64,000 nt of DNA from positions 7,068,001 through 7,132,000 of the forward strand of contig CM055611.1 of assembly GCA_029379385.1 (NCBI GenBank), given 5' to 3'. A program made the position numbers and the translations under genes. Origin of the DNA: Quillaja saponaria. Lineage: Eukaryota; Streptophyta; Magnoliopsida; Fabales; Quillajaceae. Shown here one piece after another: positions 37,317 through 50,098 of this stretch; position 1 is the first letter of the stretch; each line of letters starts with the position of its first letter. Under the pieces are notes generated by a model, which searched no databases, was not told the origin of the DNA, and saw only the letters and a program-made list of their open reading frames with translations.

Positions 37317-38385
37317 ATGTAATAAGCAAGAATTAAACTTTAACCCAAAATACTAAGTTTAAGTTTAAGTAACCTAACTGTATTCATAACCATTGATAGT
37401 TGAAGAAACTATAATCTTATGATTTAGGAATATCAGAAGTTATAATCACAAAGCAACATAGATTTCTATATTCAAACACATGCGAGATATACCAAGGTTC
37501 TATTTTGCACATCTGCTTAACAGAGAAGCAAATGAAAAATCAACACCTGCAACTTTAAATGAAGTGTTGAAAACAAGATAGAAACTAATTACATATCAAT
37601 AAGAGCTTAATAGTCAAATGGAAACAAGAATTCTAAATTAGCAATCATGGGTAATCGGTATAACAAAAATCCCCTTTAAAATGTATTTGCTAAAATGGAC
37701 AAAACAACCAATTTCCAGCAAAGAATTAAGAAGAATTGACAATATTGCCCTCCTTAACAGATGGAACAATTATTTATATATTGGTAAGAAACAAAGTAGT
37801 TTTTCATTTTCGTGCGTTGTGATAGTTGTTCAAGCATAATTTTTACATTATGGGCCAAAATATTCATTACCTTATAACACATTCTTTATATTAAGGCAAT
37901 ATTTTCATATCCGGTTTTAATATTTAAAGTTTGCAAGGTGTTTGGTTTAGAAAGAAGAGAGTAAAATTAAGAAAGCACCCAAAGTAAATTGGTCTATTAC
38001 AGAGTGTAGATTTTACACATCCTAGTCATAAGTCAATGAATTTATTGTGTCTTTTATCCCCAACATAGATTACAACAAATATATTTAATCCTCATATGGT
38101 GAGAGACTTTAAATCAACTTGGATTAAACCTAAATGCAAATATTTATATTTTTTTCTCTGTGTATTTCAATTAAGGATTCAGAGAAGCTTAAAATTTTCA
38201 TATCCTTCATTTAGAGGAATAGTTTCTTTTATAGTTTTTATTACATAATTAGATTTAAAAACAAAAGCTCCAGAAGATTTATAAATCTTTTGTGCAAGTG
38301 TAGTTGGCAAGTTCTAGTTTTGCAAATTCTTCTCTATGTTTTCAAAAATTAGAATTTCCTTATTATTATCTTTAAAACTAGAACT
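37317..38385. other. A+T-rich stretch without recognisable features
   Basis: No open frame, tandem repeat or LTR boundary is visible. From ~38,200 it grades into the pararetrovirus-like relic. Confidence 0.4.
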
Positions 38386-38389
38386 AGAA

Positions 38390-38623
38390 GCATTTGAAAA
38401 AGATTTAACAAACCGAGTCATTCCTAGAGAGCTAAGTTGGATCACTGTCAAAGGTCTTAAAATGCCCTCAATGGCTATATAGACAAACACTACCTCGACT
38501 TGAGTTTCACCAACAAACCAGTATAGAAATGACTACGTAACTAGATATAGAAATTAAGACATTATTGGCTTTGATAACAAATGAGGAGAAATGGATCTTC
38601 TAAGGATGAAGAATATAGAGAAG

Positions 38624-38656
<33 letters not shown>

Positions 38657-40258
38657 CAGAAATAAAGACATTATTGGCTTAAAATGTTTGATCAATATGT
38701 CATGAAAAAAAATCACATAAAATTGATTTCTTTTCATGGCTTGAAAAAACTTTTCAATATAGGAACTTAGAATTCCCTAAGCTTTTGTCAAAAATACCAG
38801 TGAAGCTAGGTATCAAAATTATATGACTACTAATGGTAGAACCATTAGATCAGTACATCCTCCTAATGTTAATATTACAATAAAAGTTAGAGAAAAAAAT
38901 GATAACCACTGCTCCTTATAAAAATGAAGAAGCCACTGAAAACACTTTGGTAATCCAACAAAATAATTATACTAATTTGTATTTGCAACGTTTGGAAAGC
39001 AAATTAGTAGAATGAAAAATATGTTAAACCATGAAAAAAGATTAATAATAATTCCTAAAATGTTATGAAAATTCTAACTTAGACTCAATAATGGTCAAAC
39101 CACCTTCCCCAACCTAAATTGTTAGTCTAGTTAGTCTTCTGGAGATTTTGTTAACAAAATTGTTAAAAGACTTAAAGATCTAGGATTAAACGAAAAGAAC
39201 GTCAACGTCCTAGAAAAGTCAAAAGAAACAAAAATAGATTATTGTGAATCTTCATAAAATGTTTGTTAGTGCCTAAACTTCTATTCCTCATATAAATATT
39301 ATCCAAGACTAACTCATGTTGATATGAAGTTTGAAGAAAACTATCATCAAGATTATGTTCAATTATATTTGATGGCTCCTCCATTGTTAAATGGAATATT
39401 GATGGTCTGGTTGAATATCAAATATTGATCATTATGAACTATATGATGATGTTTGCCATTATGGCAAGACTAAAAGGGACCACAGATGATAATATAGTAA
39501 AAGATGTCTCTAGTTCGTAGGCCAACTTAAAGGTTGGTAGTCTCGTTATCAGATGAGGTTAAGACAGAAGTCTTTTGTGTTGTTAAATGAGAAAATGATC
39601 AAGTTCAATTAGTCACAGTCAATACTTTAATCTTCACCATTACCTATAATTTAATAGGTACTAATATGCTTCAATTAGACAAAACACATGAACAACTTCT
39701 GAATTTAAAATGTCCAAATTATTCTCAATTTAAATGACATAAATTTTATTTTATTTTTTCAAAAATCTTCACACGAGAGAATTGTAATGTTGACTTTTGG
39801 AAAGAAAAGTGGTTTACCTTTCTTGTTTGTGGTTAAAATTCACAATAGACTGGGAAAAAAAAACATGGGGGTGTAATCCCTTATAGTCAATACACTTAAG
39901 GAGAATTAGCAACTGAAGTAAATGCTAAAGGAATCACTCTTTGCAAAGATATAAAACTTAAAATGCATATAGACATAGAGAAAATGTCAAGAAAAAAGGT
40001 TTTATGAGACATTTGGGAGCAAGTAGGATATGCTCAGATAAAATCAAAGTCTTCTCATCCTAAAAGGATAGAAAATATTAGATGTCACTCTAAGAATAAA
40101 TATTTTCATAAAAAACTCTTTAGAACGTACTTTTTCAAAATTTGATTCTAAGAAAAAAAGGAAAATCTAAGCAATTGCCCATTTGTTATGAGTGTGGAAA
40201 AATCAGAAACTTTGCTAATAAAAGAAGGGTTAAAGTTAAGATTCATGATCTTCATATA
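38390..40258 (+). pseudogene. Endogenous pararetrovirus-like polyprotein relic, left part
   Basis: A heavily broken plus-strand coding relic resembling caulimovirid-type movement/coat proteins found in plant genomes. Seen: a PRELSW segment at ~38,423; a coat-like region from ~39,290 with an N-terminal YYPRLT block; a DFWKEKW block at 39,790-39,810; and near its end a zinc-knuckle remnant at 40,184-40,230 (CYECGK, with the later His and Cys positions lost). Frame shifts and stops occur throughout. It stops at 40,258, where a solo LTR is inserted, and similar coding sequence continues at 56,941. Coat-type proteins of this group package nucleic acid; this copy is not functional. Assignment to a genus is not possible from the sequence alone. 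Confidence 0.65.
38624..38651. repeat. (TA)n microsatellite
   Basis: About 14 TA units inside the pararetrovirus-like relic. Just after it, 'aaagacattattggctt' repeats text seen before it (38,548-38,566), so a short duplication accompanied the expansion. Confidence 0.85.
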
Positions 40259-41123
40259 TATAATATTCAATATTTTAACGTACATGTTAGAACGTTTGTA
40301 CATAACTTGTTGTAGTTAGGTGAATAAAATTTTACACAAAGTAGAATCAAAATAAATAAACATTTATATATATACATATAAATAGGAAAATTTATTTTTT
40401 CCACAACATTGATTGATTTAAAACTTGAAATTTACTTGTGTAAATTTTATTTAAGTGTGTAACATGTGCAAATGAAAAGAAAACAAACAAGAAAACAAAT
40501 ATAATATATGAATATATATCACATATCTCTAGAATTCATTTACCACCACAAATCCTAAAGCTAAACTTGACCATTAATTTATATTTTAACATTATTTTCT
40601 TTTGTTTTCTTTCCCCTAATTCTTTCCACCAACTTAGTCTTCTTTCTTTTCAAAATTTTGCTAGCCAAGTTTCTTGTTTTCCATGCCCTATTTTTGTTTC
40701 CATTTCCAACTATGAGAAAGAGAGTTCTTTTTAGCCAACTCCTTTCTTTTCCTTCCTTTCTTTGCTTCACCTTGCTTGCGTAGTTGTTAACCTTTAGTTA
40801 GCCGTGGGAGTTGTCCTCATTAAGAGAGGCGTGGAAGGCAGCTTATGTGGTTCTTGCTACAATTGTTCGTGTAAGAGCAGCAGCCATGAGGGGGGTAGCT
40901 CATCCATTCTAGCTTGTAGCTCCTCCTTTCTTGTAGTTTCCAAGGTGAGTGACTATAAAAAAAAGTAGTGTTGGTAGCCATAATCTCAAGCTACTGTCCC
41001 TCTATTTTGGGCAATAGCTTGGCTCTTTTTTTTTTTTCCTCCTTTCATGGTAGACTGTTATAGGGTAAAGAGAGGACAGTCTTTTGCCTTTGTGTGTCTC
41101 GGCAACAAGAAGGAAAGGATTCA

Positions 41124-44100
41124 TGTTATAACCCGATATCATAAAGCTGAGTTTTAGATATAATATGTAAATTTCAGTTATAAAACAACAACCACATAAA
41201 CAAATTAAAGAAATGACAACAAAATTAAGCATGTAATACCCTGGTATCGTAAGGAAACATTTTAGTGATTCTTAAATAAATTTTAATTATACTAGAAAAT
41301 TTTTATAATTTGATATGTCTTTATTTTACTATTGATACTTTAATATACACTTTAAAGTGTCGTACGTAATTTAATAGGTAGTTGAAAAAAAATTAAAAAT
41401 TAAATTAATAATATATTATATATAGTAGTATTAAATATGATAACCGAATATTCTAGTTGATATTTTAAAGTGTTGTACATAAATTGTTATAATTATGTAA
41501 ATAATCAAATTTCAGGAAATGAATCAAAAGGAGAGAGTAATTGAATATATACATTTATATATATAGATATATATTTATATATTTATGAAAAAAATGGTGC
41601 ACCACATATTTTTAAAACTTGAATATTTGACTTGAATTTTTTCTTCTTCTTTCTCCCGTTCTTGTGGTATGTGGTTGGATAGATTTCCTTTATCCTTTAG
41701 ATAGCAACTCTGTTTTTTTTTTTTTTTTTTTTTTTTGCTCTTCTTTTCCTCTGTTTTCTTTTTCCTTCTTGGTCCCTTGCTAGCCGAACCATCACCCATT
41801 TGTCTTGCTTGAGTTGCCATTGATGGGAAGCCTTCAAGTCTTGTTAACCTTAGCTAAGAAGCTCAATATAAGGGCTGGTTGGACAGCCTTTATGTTCAGC
41901 TGTTAGGCCTCCTCTGTTCCTGGTTGTGAAGTCCTTGAGGGCTATTAAGAAAGTTGTGCCTTCATTTCCTTGAATTGGTTCAAGTGTGCTTGGTGTGAAG
42001 GTGTCAGGGACACTACTACATTGCTGCACCATTTTCTACTGCAAAATAACCCAGCTATTGCTTGCTTTTCCTTTCATCCATGCATGTCTAATAATTTCAG
42101 CCACCACTAAAATCTACAACAACATAGCTGGCGTGAAGTTGATTAGCAGCAGCAAGGGTCTTTCAAGTCGTGAGCTTCTTTTCCTTCACATGTGAGGCTT
42201 CTTTGGACTAAGGCAGTAAAGATAGGATATCTTAACAAGCAAATTAATTGTTGCTTAGAGTAGGGTAGCTAAATTTTGTTTTACAAAGTTTTTTCAACTT
42301 AGTTGATATATATATATATATAGAGTCCTTAATGAATGGGAAAGTAGTTTAGGAATTAGATGAATTCTAATTGACTAGTCTAAATTAAATTCAATGTTTA
42401 GAATATAATTAACATGTAAAGTGAGAGAATGGTGTTGATTCTTCTGGAGGTATATATATCTATGTATACATACATATGAAATGAAGTAAGAATGCCCTTA
42501 AGTTGTTTGTCAAGAGGCCTTAAAAGAAACCAGTTGAAGGATATTGAATAGAACTTGATATATTTAAATCTTGGTGACTAACTATTACTTAAATTTGACT
42601 AGAAAATATAAGAACAAGGATTAATTATTTTTGAAAAAAAATTCATAACAAGAGCAAAGGGTTAGTTGGGAATAAAGTGTTGGAAAATGAGAAGTTAAGT
42701 GATTTTTGAATGGGTGCAGGGGGCAGATTTCGTGAGTAACCAAAATTTGGTATTTTGAGTGTCTTCGGAGTAGAATTAAATTAAGAGTTCACAAGATAAA
42801 ATATAGCAGTCTTGAGATGTTGTCTACAAAATTTTGTAGCTTAATTCCAAATATGTTATAAGTTATAGCTGTTTCTCTGGCTATGTTAGGTAGAATTCGT
42901 AGTGCCCTATTTTTGGTTCATGTAAAGAATTAAGTGGGTTCATGACAGATTTTAGAAAAAGTTTCCAAAAAATATAGATAGATATACTTGTCTATTAATA
43001 AACTCAACAAACGAAATTAGATTTCGTTTTTCCTAGAAGAAGTTATGTTCCAATTAACTAAGGTAAAGTCAAAGCTGTCAAAATCCTGCATTTGGAAGAA
43101 TTTGATGCAACTTCAAAGAATAAGCTGTATTGATATACAAATCCAAAAATTACAAATGATATACCATTATAAAGCTACATATGTCTAGTATTTTATAAAT
43201 TTTACGAAACTGGATTTAAAAATTCCTAGAAAAAGATATGACTGTGGTCCAAACCCAAGTTTGGATAGTTTTAACATCTCTAACTCCTTAAGTGCTTTCC
43301 ATATTTTCTAATGGTTTCTTCTACCCTATGCATTGTCAAGACATTTAAAATGTCTCTTCATTATTAACCTTATTACATAAATTATAATTCATACTACTTG
43401 ACTTGTAATAGCTTAATAAAAAACTTTCATAAAGAAATCTATACAAATTGAGATAGAAACTTAGTAATTAAAAGATCATAACAATCATGTTTATGAACTA
43501 AATATTATTTGGGAATATGAATTTCAATTCCGGATTCTAATGTGGACCTGATAAGACGCGTGGACATAAGTGTGAGTGATCAAGGGAATCAATTACTAGT
43601 AAGTGGTTAATTGCTGCTTTTAGGGTCTAGATTAGTATGTGTAATTATATGTTTATTTGAATATACATGCTATATGGAAAATAAGAAGTTGAATATTTCA
43701 GTAATTTATTTAAATTATGTTTGTTTGATATTGATTGCTTTGTTTGACATTGGTTGTGGTTGATAAAGGGCCAACAAAGTGAGATTTTTATGAAAAGTGA
43801 TTTTTATCTCGAAAATTAAAAATCCAGGTGCACCTAGGATGTTCTGATTTAAAATCATAAGAAAATTTTGATTCTAATAAGTGTTTTTTTTATTGAGTGC
43901 TCAGCCCTGGTGGGATGGATTGTATATAGAGATCAATTTGTTGTGCTATCGCTTAAATGCCCAGTAGGGGGTGATAAGTTGTGCAGGGTTGGGTCATTCA
44001 TTGGCCCTTTGATTGCTTTTCATGATATTGTTGCTCTAATTTAAATTGTGATTATGTGTGTCATATAAATTGTGAATTTGTGAAACTTACAACGTATACG

Positions 44101-44676
44101 TGTAATGTGAAATGTTTTATGAACAATATTACATGATGTTAGTATCTATGTGTACACTTATGTTGTGTGATGCTGGTATCTTTTGGGTATGATTTTCCAC
44201 TCACGAAGTCTATATGACTCACCCCTCTCTCGTGGATATTTTTTTTTTTAGTGATAGGAGTTCGGTACATCGCATCTCTGAGCTTATGACTTGCCGAATG
44301 AATATGGCACGGTATTTTCAGGATCTCAGACTTGCAGTCAAGGATAAAAGTTTGTACTTATATTAGAACGGTGAGGTGTCTAATTTTGGTATGATGTAAG
44401 AGTCTAGTTATTTGTTTTGATTAAGATGTGGACGGAGCATCGTTTCTTGTTGTATTTATCTTTGTGTTTACAAGGAACCTCTGCCAAAATTTTTAGTAAG
44501 TTGTGATTTATTTCAATTAACAAACTTATAATGTTTTCTTTTTTTTGGTGTTCTTAAATTCTTGGTTTTATTCATAGGTTGGTCAAGAGTCATGGTCGTT
44601 CCTTTATTTGAGTCAGGGTTACGGAGATTTGATTATCATTCCTCCAACCAGTCATGGCTCCATGAGGGATGTGACA
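41124..44676 (+). mobile_element. Solo LTR, plus orientation, long class
   Basis: 3,553 bases, TGTTATAACCCG... to ...GATGTGACA, with perfect target duplication ATTCA (41,119-41,123 and 44,677-44,681). A second start-like motif, 'tgtaataccctggtatcg', lies ~107 bases inside, a trait shared with the other long-class LTRs. It contains 'ggctgagcactcaa' and 'tagactcaccc' style family blocks. No gene is evident. Confidence 0.92.
41711..41737. repeat. Poly-T tract
   Basis: An uninterrupted T run of about 25 bases in the pyrimidine-rich 5' part of the solo LTR. Similar pyrimidine-rich text is a feature of this LTR region in all copies. Confidence 0.85.
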
Positions 44677-46830
44677 ATTCAGGAATTTCCCTCTTACCAT
44701 GCCTTTGAATTAGCTTAGGTCTAATTTGGTTTCTTGTTAGGGAGCTATTGAAATCCCTTTAGATTGAACCTTAGGTATGTTGTGTTAATAAAGTTTGAAC
44801 ATAAAGGGATTAGGAGAAGTGCAAATTGTGATTCAAAGTTTAATAACAATGAAAAGTTAAGGTGGTTACATACAATAGAAATTTTGAAATTTATCTTGTT
44901 CATGATGGAAATGTATAAGTTGAGTTCTTGATTAACTTTAGATAATTGATTTAAATTGAATTTCATAATTGGAACATGAGTAGTATATGGGTTAATTGAA
45001 TTGTATTGATTGTGTTGGGAGGTATATAAATACAAGAATTAAAATAAAATATTCATACACAAGCTATAAGAGAAATTGCACTTAAGGTATTTGTTGAAAG
45101 GCCTAAAAGAACTAAGTGTGTGAGTCACTCAATTTCTCTTATTTTCCTTGAAACTTAGTTACATACTTGTGACATGGTTCAAAGGTTTGGATTTGAGAAT
45201 TGTTAGAAGGTAAAATATAAGTTGGTAGTGATAGAAATAATTGATGTAGATTTAGATTGTATGATTCATAGAAATCGGTATTTCAGTTGCTTTATGGACC
45301 GAACTAATTTAAGAGTTCTAAAAAGAAAGTGTATATTATGGCCTTTAGATGATATCTAGAAAGTTTCATAATTTGATTAGGGGTATATTCATCTTTAGGT
45401 TTTTGGACTACAACTGGGTTTATGTAGGATTTTAGGTGAGCTTCAGTTAGTCTGGAGGACTTTGTCATGGAGGACTTTGTCAGTGGTTATGGTTTGAATT
45501 TGTCACACTCCTCACAAGTGCCTGATTTGCTAGAGGAATGGATAAACAAACCTCCATAAACCTGACTTCAAAACCAAGAAACAAATATGACTCTTGACTA
45601 AGGAAAAGAATAAAAGTAAATTTTATAAAACTTAACTATAGAAGTTTATTTCTGAAACATATAACAATTTATTAAAAATTTCCACAGAGGTCCCCCGTAA
45701 AGTGGATTATGCCCATAAATATAAACAATACATATTTTCCTTTTTTTATACAATATCATCAACAACAATAATAAACACAGCAAGGAGCCTGCTCTATTTC
45801 TCATCACAATAATAAATAACTAGACTATTACACAACACAAGACCAGACACCCTATAACTCTAGTGTGACTGTAAACTTTCATCATTAACTTCAAGTTTAA
45901 GATCTTGGAAAATGCCTTGCAATACTCTGTCAGTAGGTCACAAGCTCAGCTATATCATCCTAAAAATTAATACCTAAATTAATTATATGATAAGTAATTA
46001 TCTTAAGAGCTAAATAGGATTTAAAATTTAATATCAAGTTTCTACATATTATTTCATGTATAGGAATAGTACATGTGCGTATAGATATATATAAAAATAT
46101 GTATAGGATACGTATTAGTATAAGAATAGCATATACATATAAAAATACAAATACGTATAACTACATGTACGTACATACATACATGTATACATGTATAGGG
46201 AAAAAAATACATAGAAAAAACATGGACAAGTGTATGCGTTGGAACAAAGATGGAAAAATGCTACATGGTGGTGTTAAATAATAAAATATAGGTTACTTGC
46301 TAAAAAAATAAATGTGATGAATTAAGAAAAAGATTAATTATGGAAATTTGCAATTAATGAATGGACTTAGGTGTAAGAAGGAGAATAAGTGTAGCAACTT
46401 GTAATTAATGAATGGGCTTAGTTGTAAGAATGAGGAAAAAGGTGGAAAAGTTATAATAATTAAAGGGGCATGTGGAAGAAAGTTAAGACATAAGGTGGCA
46501 AGTAATAATTAACATAGAAAAGTGGCTAGATAAGTGGAAGGCAAGGAAAACACTAGGTGTCCATGAAATAATTAAGTAGGACATGTGTAGAGATTTAAGG
46601 AAGCAAGGTGTACATAGAATAATTAACAAGACATGTGTAGAGATTTAAGGTAACTAGATGGTTTACTAATGATGAAAGAATCTAAACTAGGAAATAGGAG
46701 GAAGATAGTGTTAGGAAGAAATAACACATGTTAATTTAGAGAGTGACAAATGAGAGGTTGTAATTTAGAGAACTAAAAAGATAAAATCAGAAACGAAACT
46801 TTCTCTTAAATCCTAAGTTTTGGCCATGCA

Positions 46831-46840
46831 CTATAAATAG
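46831..46840 (+). promoter_or_regulatory. TATA box in the unidentified insertion
   Basis: 'ctataaatag' is a near-ideal plant TATA box. It is followed by 'gaggaggggtagtg' and a GA-rich leader. It is consistent with an LTR promoter, although no downstream gene is present. Confidence 0.6.
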
Positions 46841-47221
46841 GAGGAGGGGTAGTGACCGAAAAGGGGATGGGCAAGGAAAGTGTGCACTAAAGTGAGAGAA
46901 AGTAAGAAAAAGGTGAGAAAACAAAGAAAAGGCAAAACCATGAACTAGAAGGTAAGAAAAAGGAAGAGAAAGAGAGAAAAAGAGAAAGAAAGTGAGAAAA
47001 ATAGTAAGAAATTAAAGGAGGAGGATTCTGTTACAAGAGGAAAAGCAAGGCATCATGTATTTTCTTATCCATTTAGTTTCATTGAATTTGAAAATGGCGT
47101 ATTTTATGAGAAGATGAGTTATGTGTAACCAAAGAAAATGAAAGTGTGGAATTTGCATGGTTTTAGCACTTGTAGTCTATCTTAACATTATGTTGCTCAA
47201 ACTATAGAGTGGATCATATCT

Positions 47222-47365
47222 AGAAGAGATGGTACAATAAAGTGTCAAAAGTCTCGCAGGGCAATGTCTCATGAGATGGCACAAAGATGTGCCATAAGTC
47301 TTGTAAGGCAATGTCTCATGAGATGGTACAATAATGTGTCGTAAGTCTAGAGACAATGCCTCGGT
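47222..47365. repeat. ~60-base tandem repeat with a palindromic core
   Basis: Two-and-a-half units of 'gtgtcataagtcttgcaggg' followed by 'caatgtctcatgagatggya'. Each unit contains the 10-base palindrome TCTCATGAGA. It lies in the unidentified insertion downstream of its GA-rich tract. Confidence 0.8.
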
Positions 47366-48781
47366 TTGCATATTGGCAAAAAAGTTCTACAATGGAAAAA
47401 AGTGCTTGCATGAGAAAATTTTTTTGTATTTTCGTATTATCAAACTACTCATCAACCTTCCATTATATAACACATGATGAGATTTCTATCTCATGTTTTT
47501 AATGTTGATGTGCAGATTTATAGCTAAATGGATCTTGAGAATAGTTGTCTTGAAATGCAATTATGTGTGTTATTTCAGGGATTGAAAAGTATATATGGAA
47601 TAGTTATGAGAATATGTAAAAATGAGCATAATGAGAAGAATAGCGTTAGTAAAGATGTAAAGGCTCCTTTTAATGCTACGTATGTAAGCTAGACCAATGA
47701 ATATTAGTGGGAAATCGAGCCTCCAAGCTCTTAATTCATTATCAAAAAAGGCTTATTTCTTGATTAATTGATTTTGATAAATAAAGGTGACATAAATACG
47801 AGTAGTTCTTGAACCTAGAAAAATTATGGAATATAAGAAAAAAGGAATAAGGATTCAACAATCAAGGCCGTATAAAGTTACGTACAAGAAATTTTAAATT
47901 TAGACAAGAAAATTTTCTTTTATATCCTTAAGAGTTCATTAAATTAGTTAAGTAATAACAAGGTGATTATAACTCAAATAAGGCACTAATTAAATTAAGT
48001 AAAGGATTAAGGAAATCAACAAAATAGGGGTGAATCATATAAACTTAGTTAGTGAAAAATGAGTGAAAAATCATACCCACAGGGTACTAGCATCACTCAA
48101 CACACATATATAGTCATTTAATATCAACATATCATTAATTTCAAAATCAATAAGTTTATACATACACGATTGCGGAAGCAAAAACTTAACAAGCATATTT
48201 CAAATAGTATTATGTATAATTCACTCAAAACAATCAAAGCACACAAATCATATTAAGCATACAAAGGGCCAATTGAGTAACTCAGCTCGGCACACCACTC
48301 CCGCAGGGCAATTTTATGCTCACGCACCAAACAAAATTATAAACAGAATCAATGAATCTACTTCTCCAAATCCACCTATCGGGGCTGAACACTCAAATCA
48401 TAACAATATAATTCTTATTTACCAATATATATATATTTATATAGCTTATAATTTATCCTTTAAATTACACACTTGTTACTCACATCAATGAAATTACACA
48501 TGAAAATTTCACGTTCAAAGTCAATCAATAGGGTAGTAGCATTTAATGTAAATGTATATATTCTTGTATTTTAATTCAATTTATGAAAATTATTATTTAG
48601 TTAGTAACCAAAAATTTTCAGATAACATCCTAACTTGTACGTTAACTATCGGGTTATAACAATACATATATATTCAAATGTCCATTTATCTTACTTTTAC
48701 TTTGTGTAAAATTTTATTCGCCTAAGTATAGTTTACATACAAATATTCTAAGTCGTATGTTCAATTATCGGGTTATGACCA

Positions 48782-49535
48782 TCTCCTCCCTCTTAAAAGA
48801 AAATCGTCCCAAATTTCCACAACAAAGGATATGGATAAATTGTTTACCTAAATCAGATATAGATATTGTTGTTTCACTACAACTTCAGTTTCCCTCATAG
48901 TTTCTTGGTTTTTCACCAAATGATTAATTGAAATTTACGAACTTGTTTATTTATACTTGTCACTGGTTACTTCTTACATGTTAGGTCCTTATTCACTTTT
49001 ACATCCTAAATTCATAACACATGAAACATTTATAGTACCATATGTACACTGACATAAATTAAATAAGCCTGATTAAATTTATCATCTAACTTAAATAATC
49101 GAAATTAAATTTCAAGAGGTTTTAATCTAATTCATTTGAGAAAGAAGTCAATCCCATGGAAACACTGAATACTTTTATCACAACACTCCACCACACTTCT
49201 GTTGCACAACTCTGATAATTAAATGCCTAAATCCTAATCCATGCATAGAGTTATATCGTATTCCAATTTAATTCAATAGTTAAAAAGGTTATATGGATCT
49301 TTAACTTAACTTTTCATTCTACTGTCTCACATGATGCGCAACATAACTTGTCCCATATTTGCACCTTTATCATATTAGATAAAGGACATTGCATAAAGAA
49401 TCTTAACTTGATGTTTCAGGATGAATTAGGATGTATCACTAAGTCCACATACGCCGTAGGTAATATACACAAACAAAGAAACACTATCCTGTATTTGCAG
49501 TCACGGACCTCTAAACCCAAGCTTTGATACCAACT
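48782..49535 (-). other. E2 interior: PPT, non-coding spacer, leader and PBS
   Basis: Read on the minus strand: PBS (49,533-49,521, one mismatch to TTGGTATCAGAGC), an E1-type leader ('acttagtgatacatcctaat'), ~500 bases of non-coding A/T sequence, then the polypurine tract AAGAGGGAGGAGA. There is no gag, pol or long open frame. The text 'tcgtcccaaatttc' beside the PPT matches E1's 'aaattcgggatgaatt' before its PPT, so E2 kept both replication-critical ends and lost the middle. Confidence 0.85.
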
Positions 49536-50098
49536 TGTGACACCCCTTATGGAGGCGTGACTAACCAGAGGAATGGATAACCAAACCTCCATAAACCTGA
49601 CTTTAAAATCAAAAAACAAATATGACTCTTGACTAAGCAAAAGAATAAAAGTAAATTTTATAAAACATAAGTTAACTATTAAAGTTTGTTTCTAAAACAT
49701 ATAACAATTTATTAAAAATTTCAACAAAGGTTCCCGTAAAGTGGAACATGCCCATAAATATAAATAATACATATTTTCCTGTTTTTATTCAATGTCATCA
49801 ACAACAACAAAGACAGCAAGGAGCCCTGCTCTCACAATAATAAATAACTAGATTATTACATAACATAAGACTAGACATCTCACATCTCTAGTGTGATTAC
49901 AAACTTTCATCCTTGAATTCAAGTATGAGATCCTAGAAAATACTTTGTCCGTACTCTGTCGGCAGGTCACAAACTCGACTATGCCATATACTGAACTCTT
50001 ATTACTAAAAAAAGATCAACAAAAGAGGGGTGAGTCCTATAGACTCAGTGAGTGGAAAATCGCACCCAAATAGTACTAGCATCTGAGATACACATATA

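Larger units (their letters stand above)
45960..47995. other. Unidentified insertion in E2's left LTR
   Basis: About 2 kb that does not match the LTR family or any known protein. It has a convincing core-promoter layout on the + strand: 'ctataaatag' at 46,831-46,840 followed by ~180 bases of purine-rich GA sequence. Direct repeats of 'gacatgtgtagagatttaagg' lie at ~46,577 and ~46,632. It may be a solo LTR of another retrotransposon family, since it looks promoter-bearing yet non-coding. Edges are approximate and no target duplication was confirmed. Confidence 0.6.
45501..48781 (-). repeat. 3' LTR of E2 (left in the window)
   Basis: It starts TGTCACACTCC and ends 'cgggttatgacca'. A second end-like motif 'tatcgggttataaca' occurs ~120 bases earlier (48,648-48,661), mirroring the double start of the solo LTR at 41,124. 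About 2 kb of foreign sequence (45,960-47,995) interrupts it, and the middle of the LTR after ~48,395 is deleted. Confidence 0.85.

Noticed and set aside
41575..41820. Lys-rich minus-strand frame in the solo LTR at 41,124
   Set aside because: The Lys runs are the complement of the poly-T tract at 41,711-41,737. No conserved counterpart exists in related LTRs.
46075..46281. Short Tyr/Ile-rich frame in the unidentified insertion
   Set aside because: It arises from 'tatacatatac'-type low-complexity DNA and has no protein-like composition.
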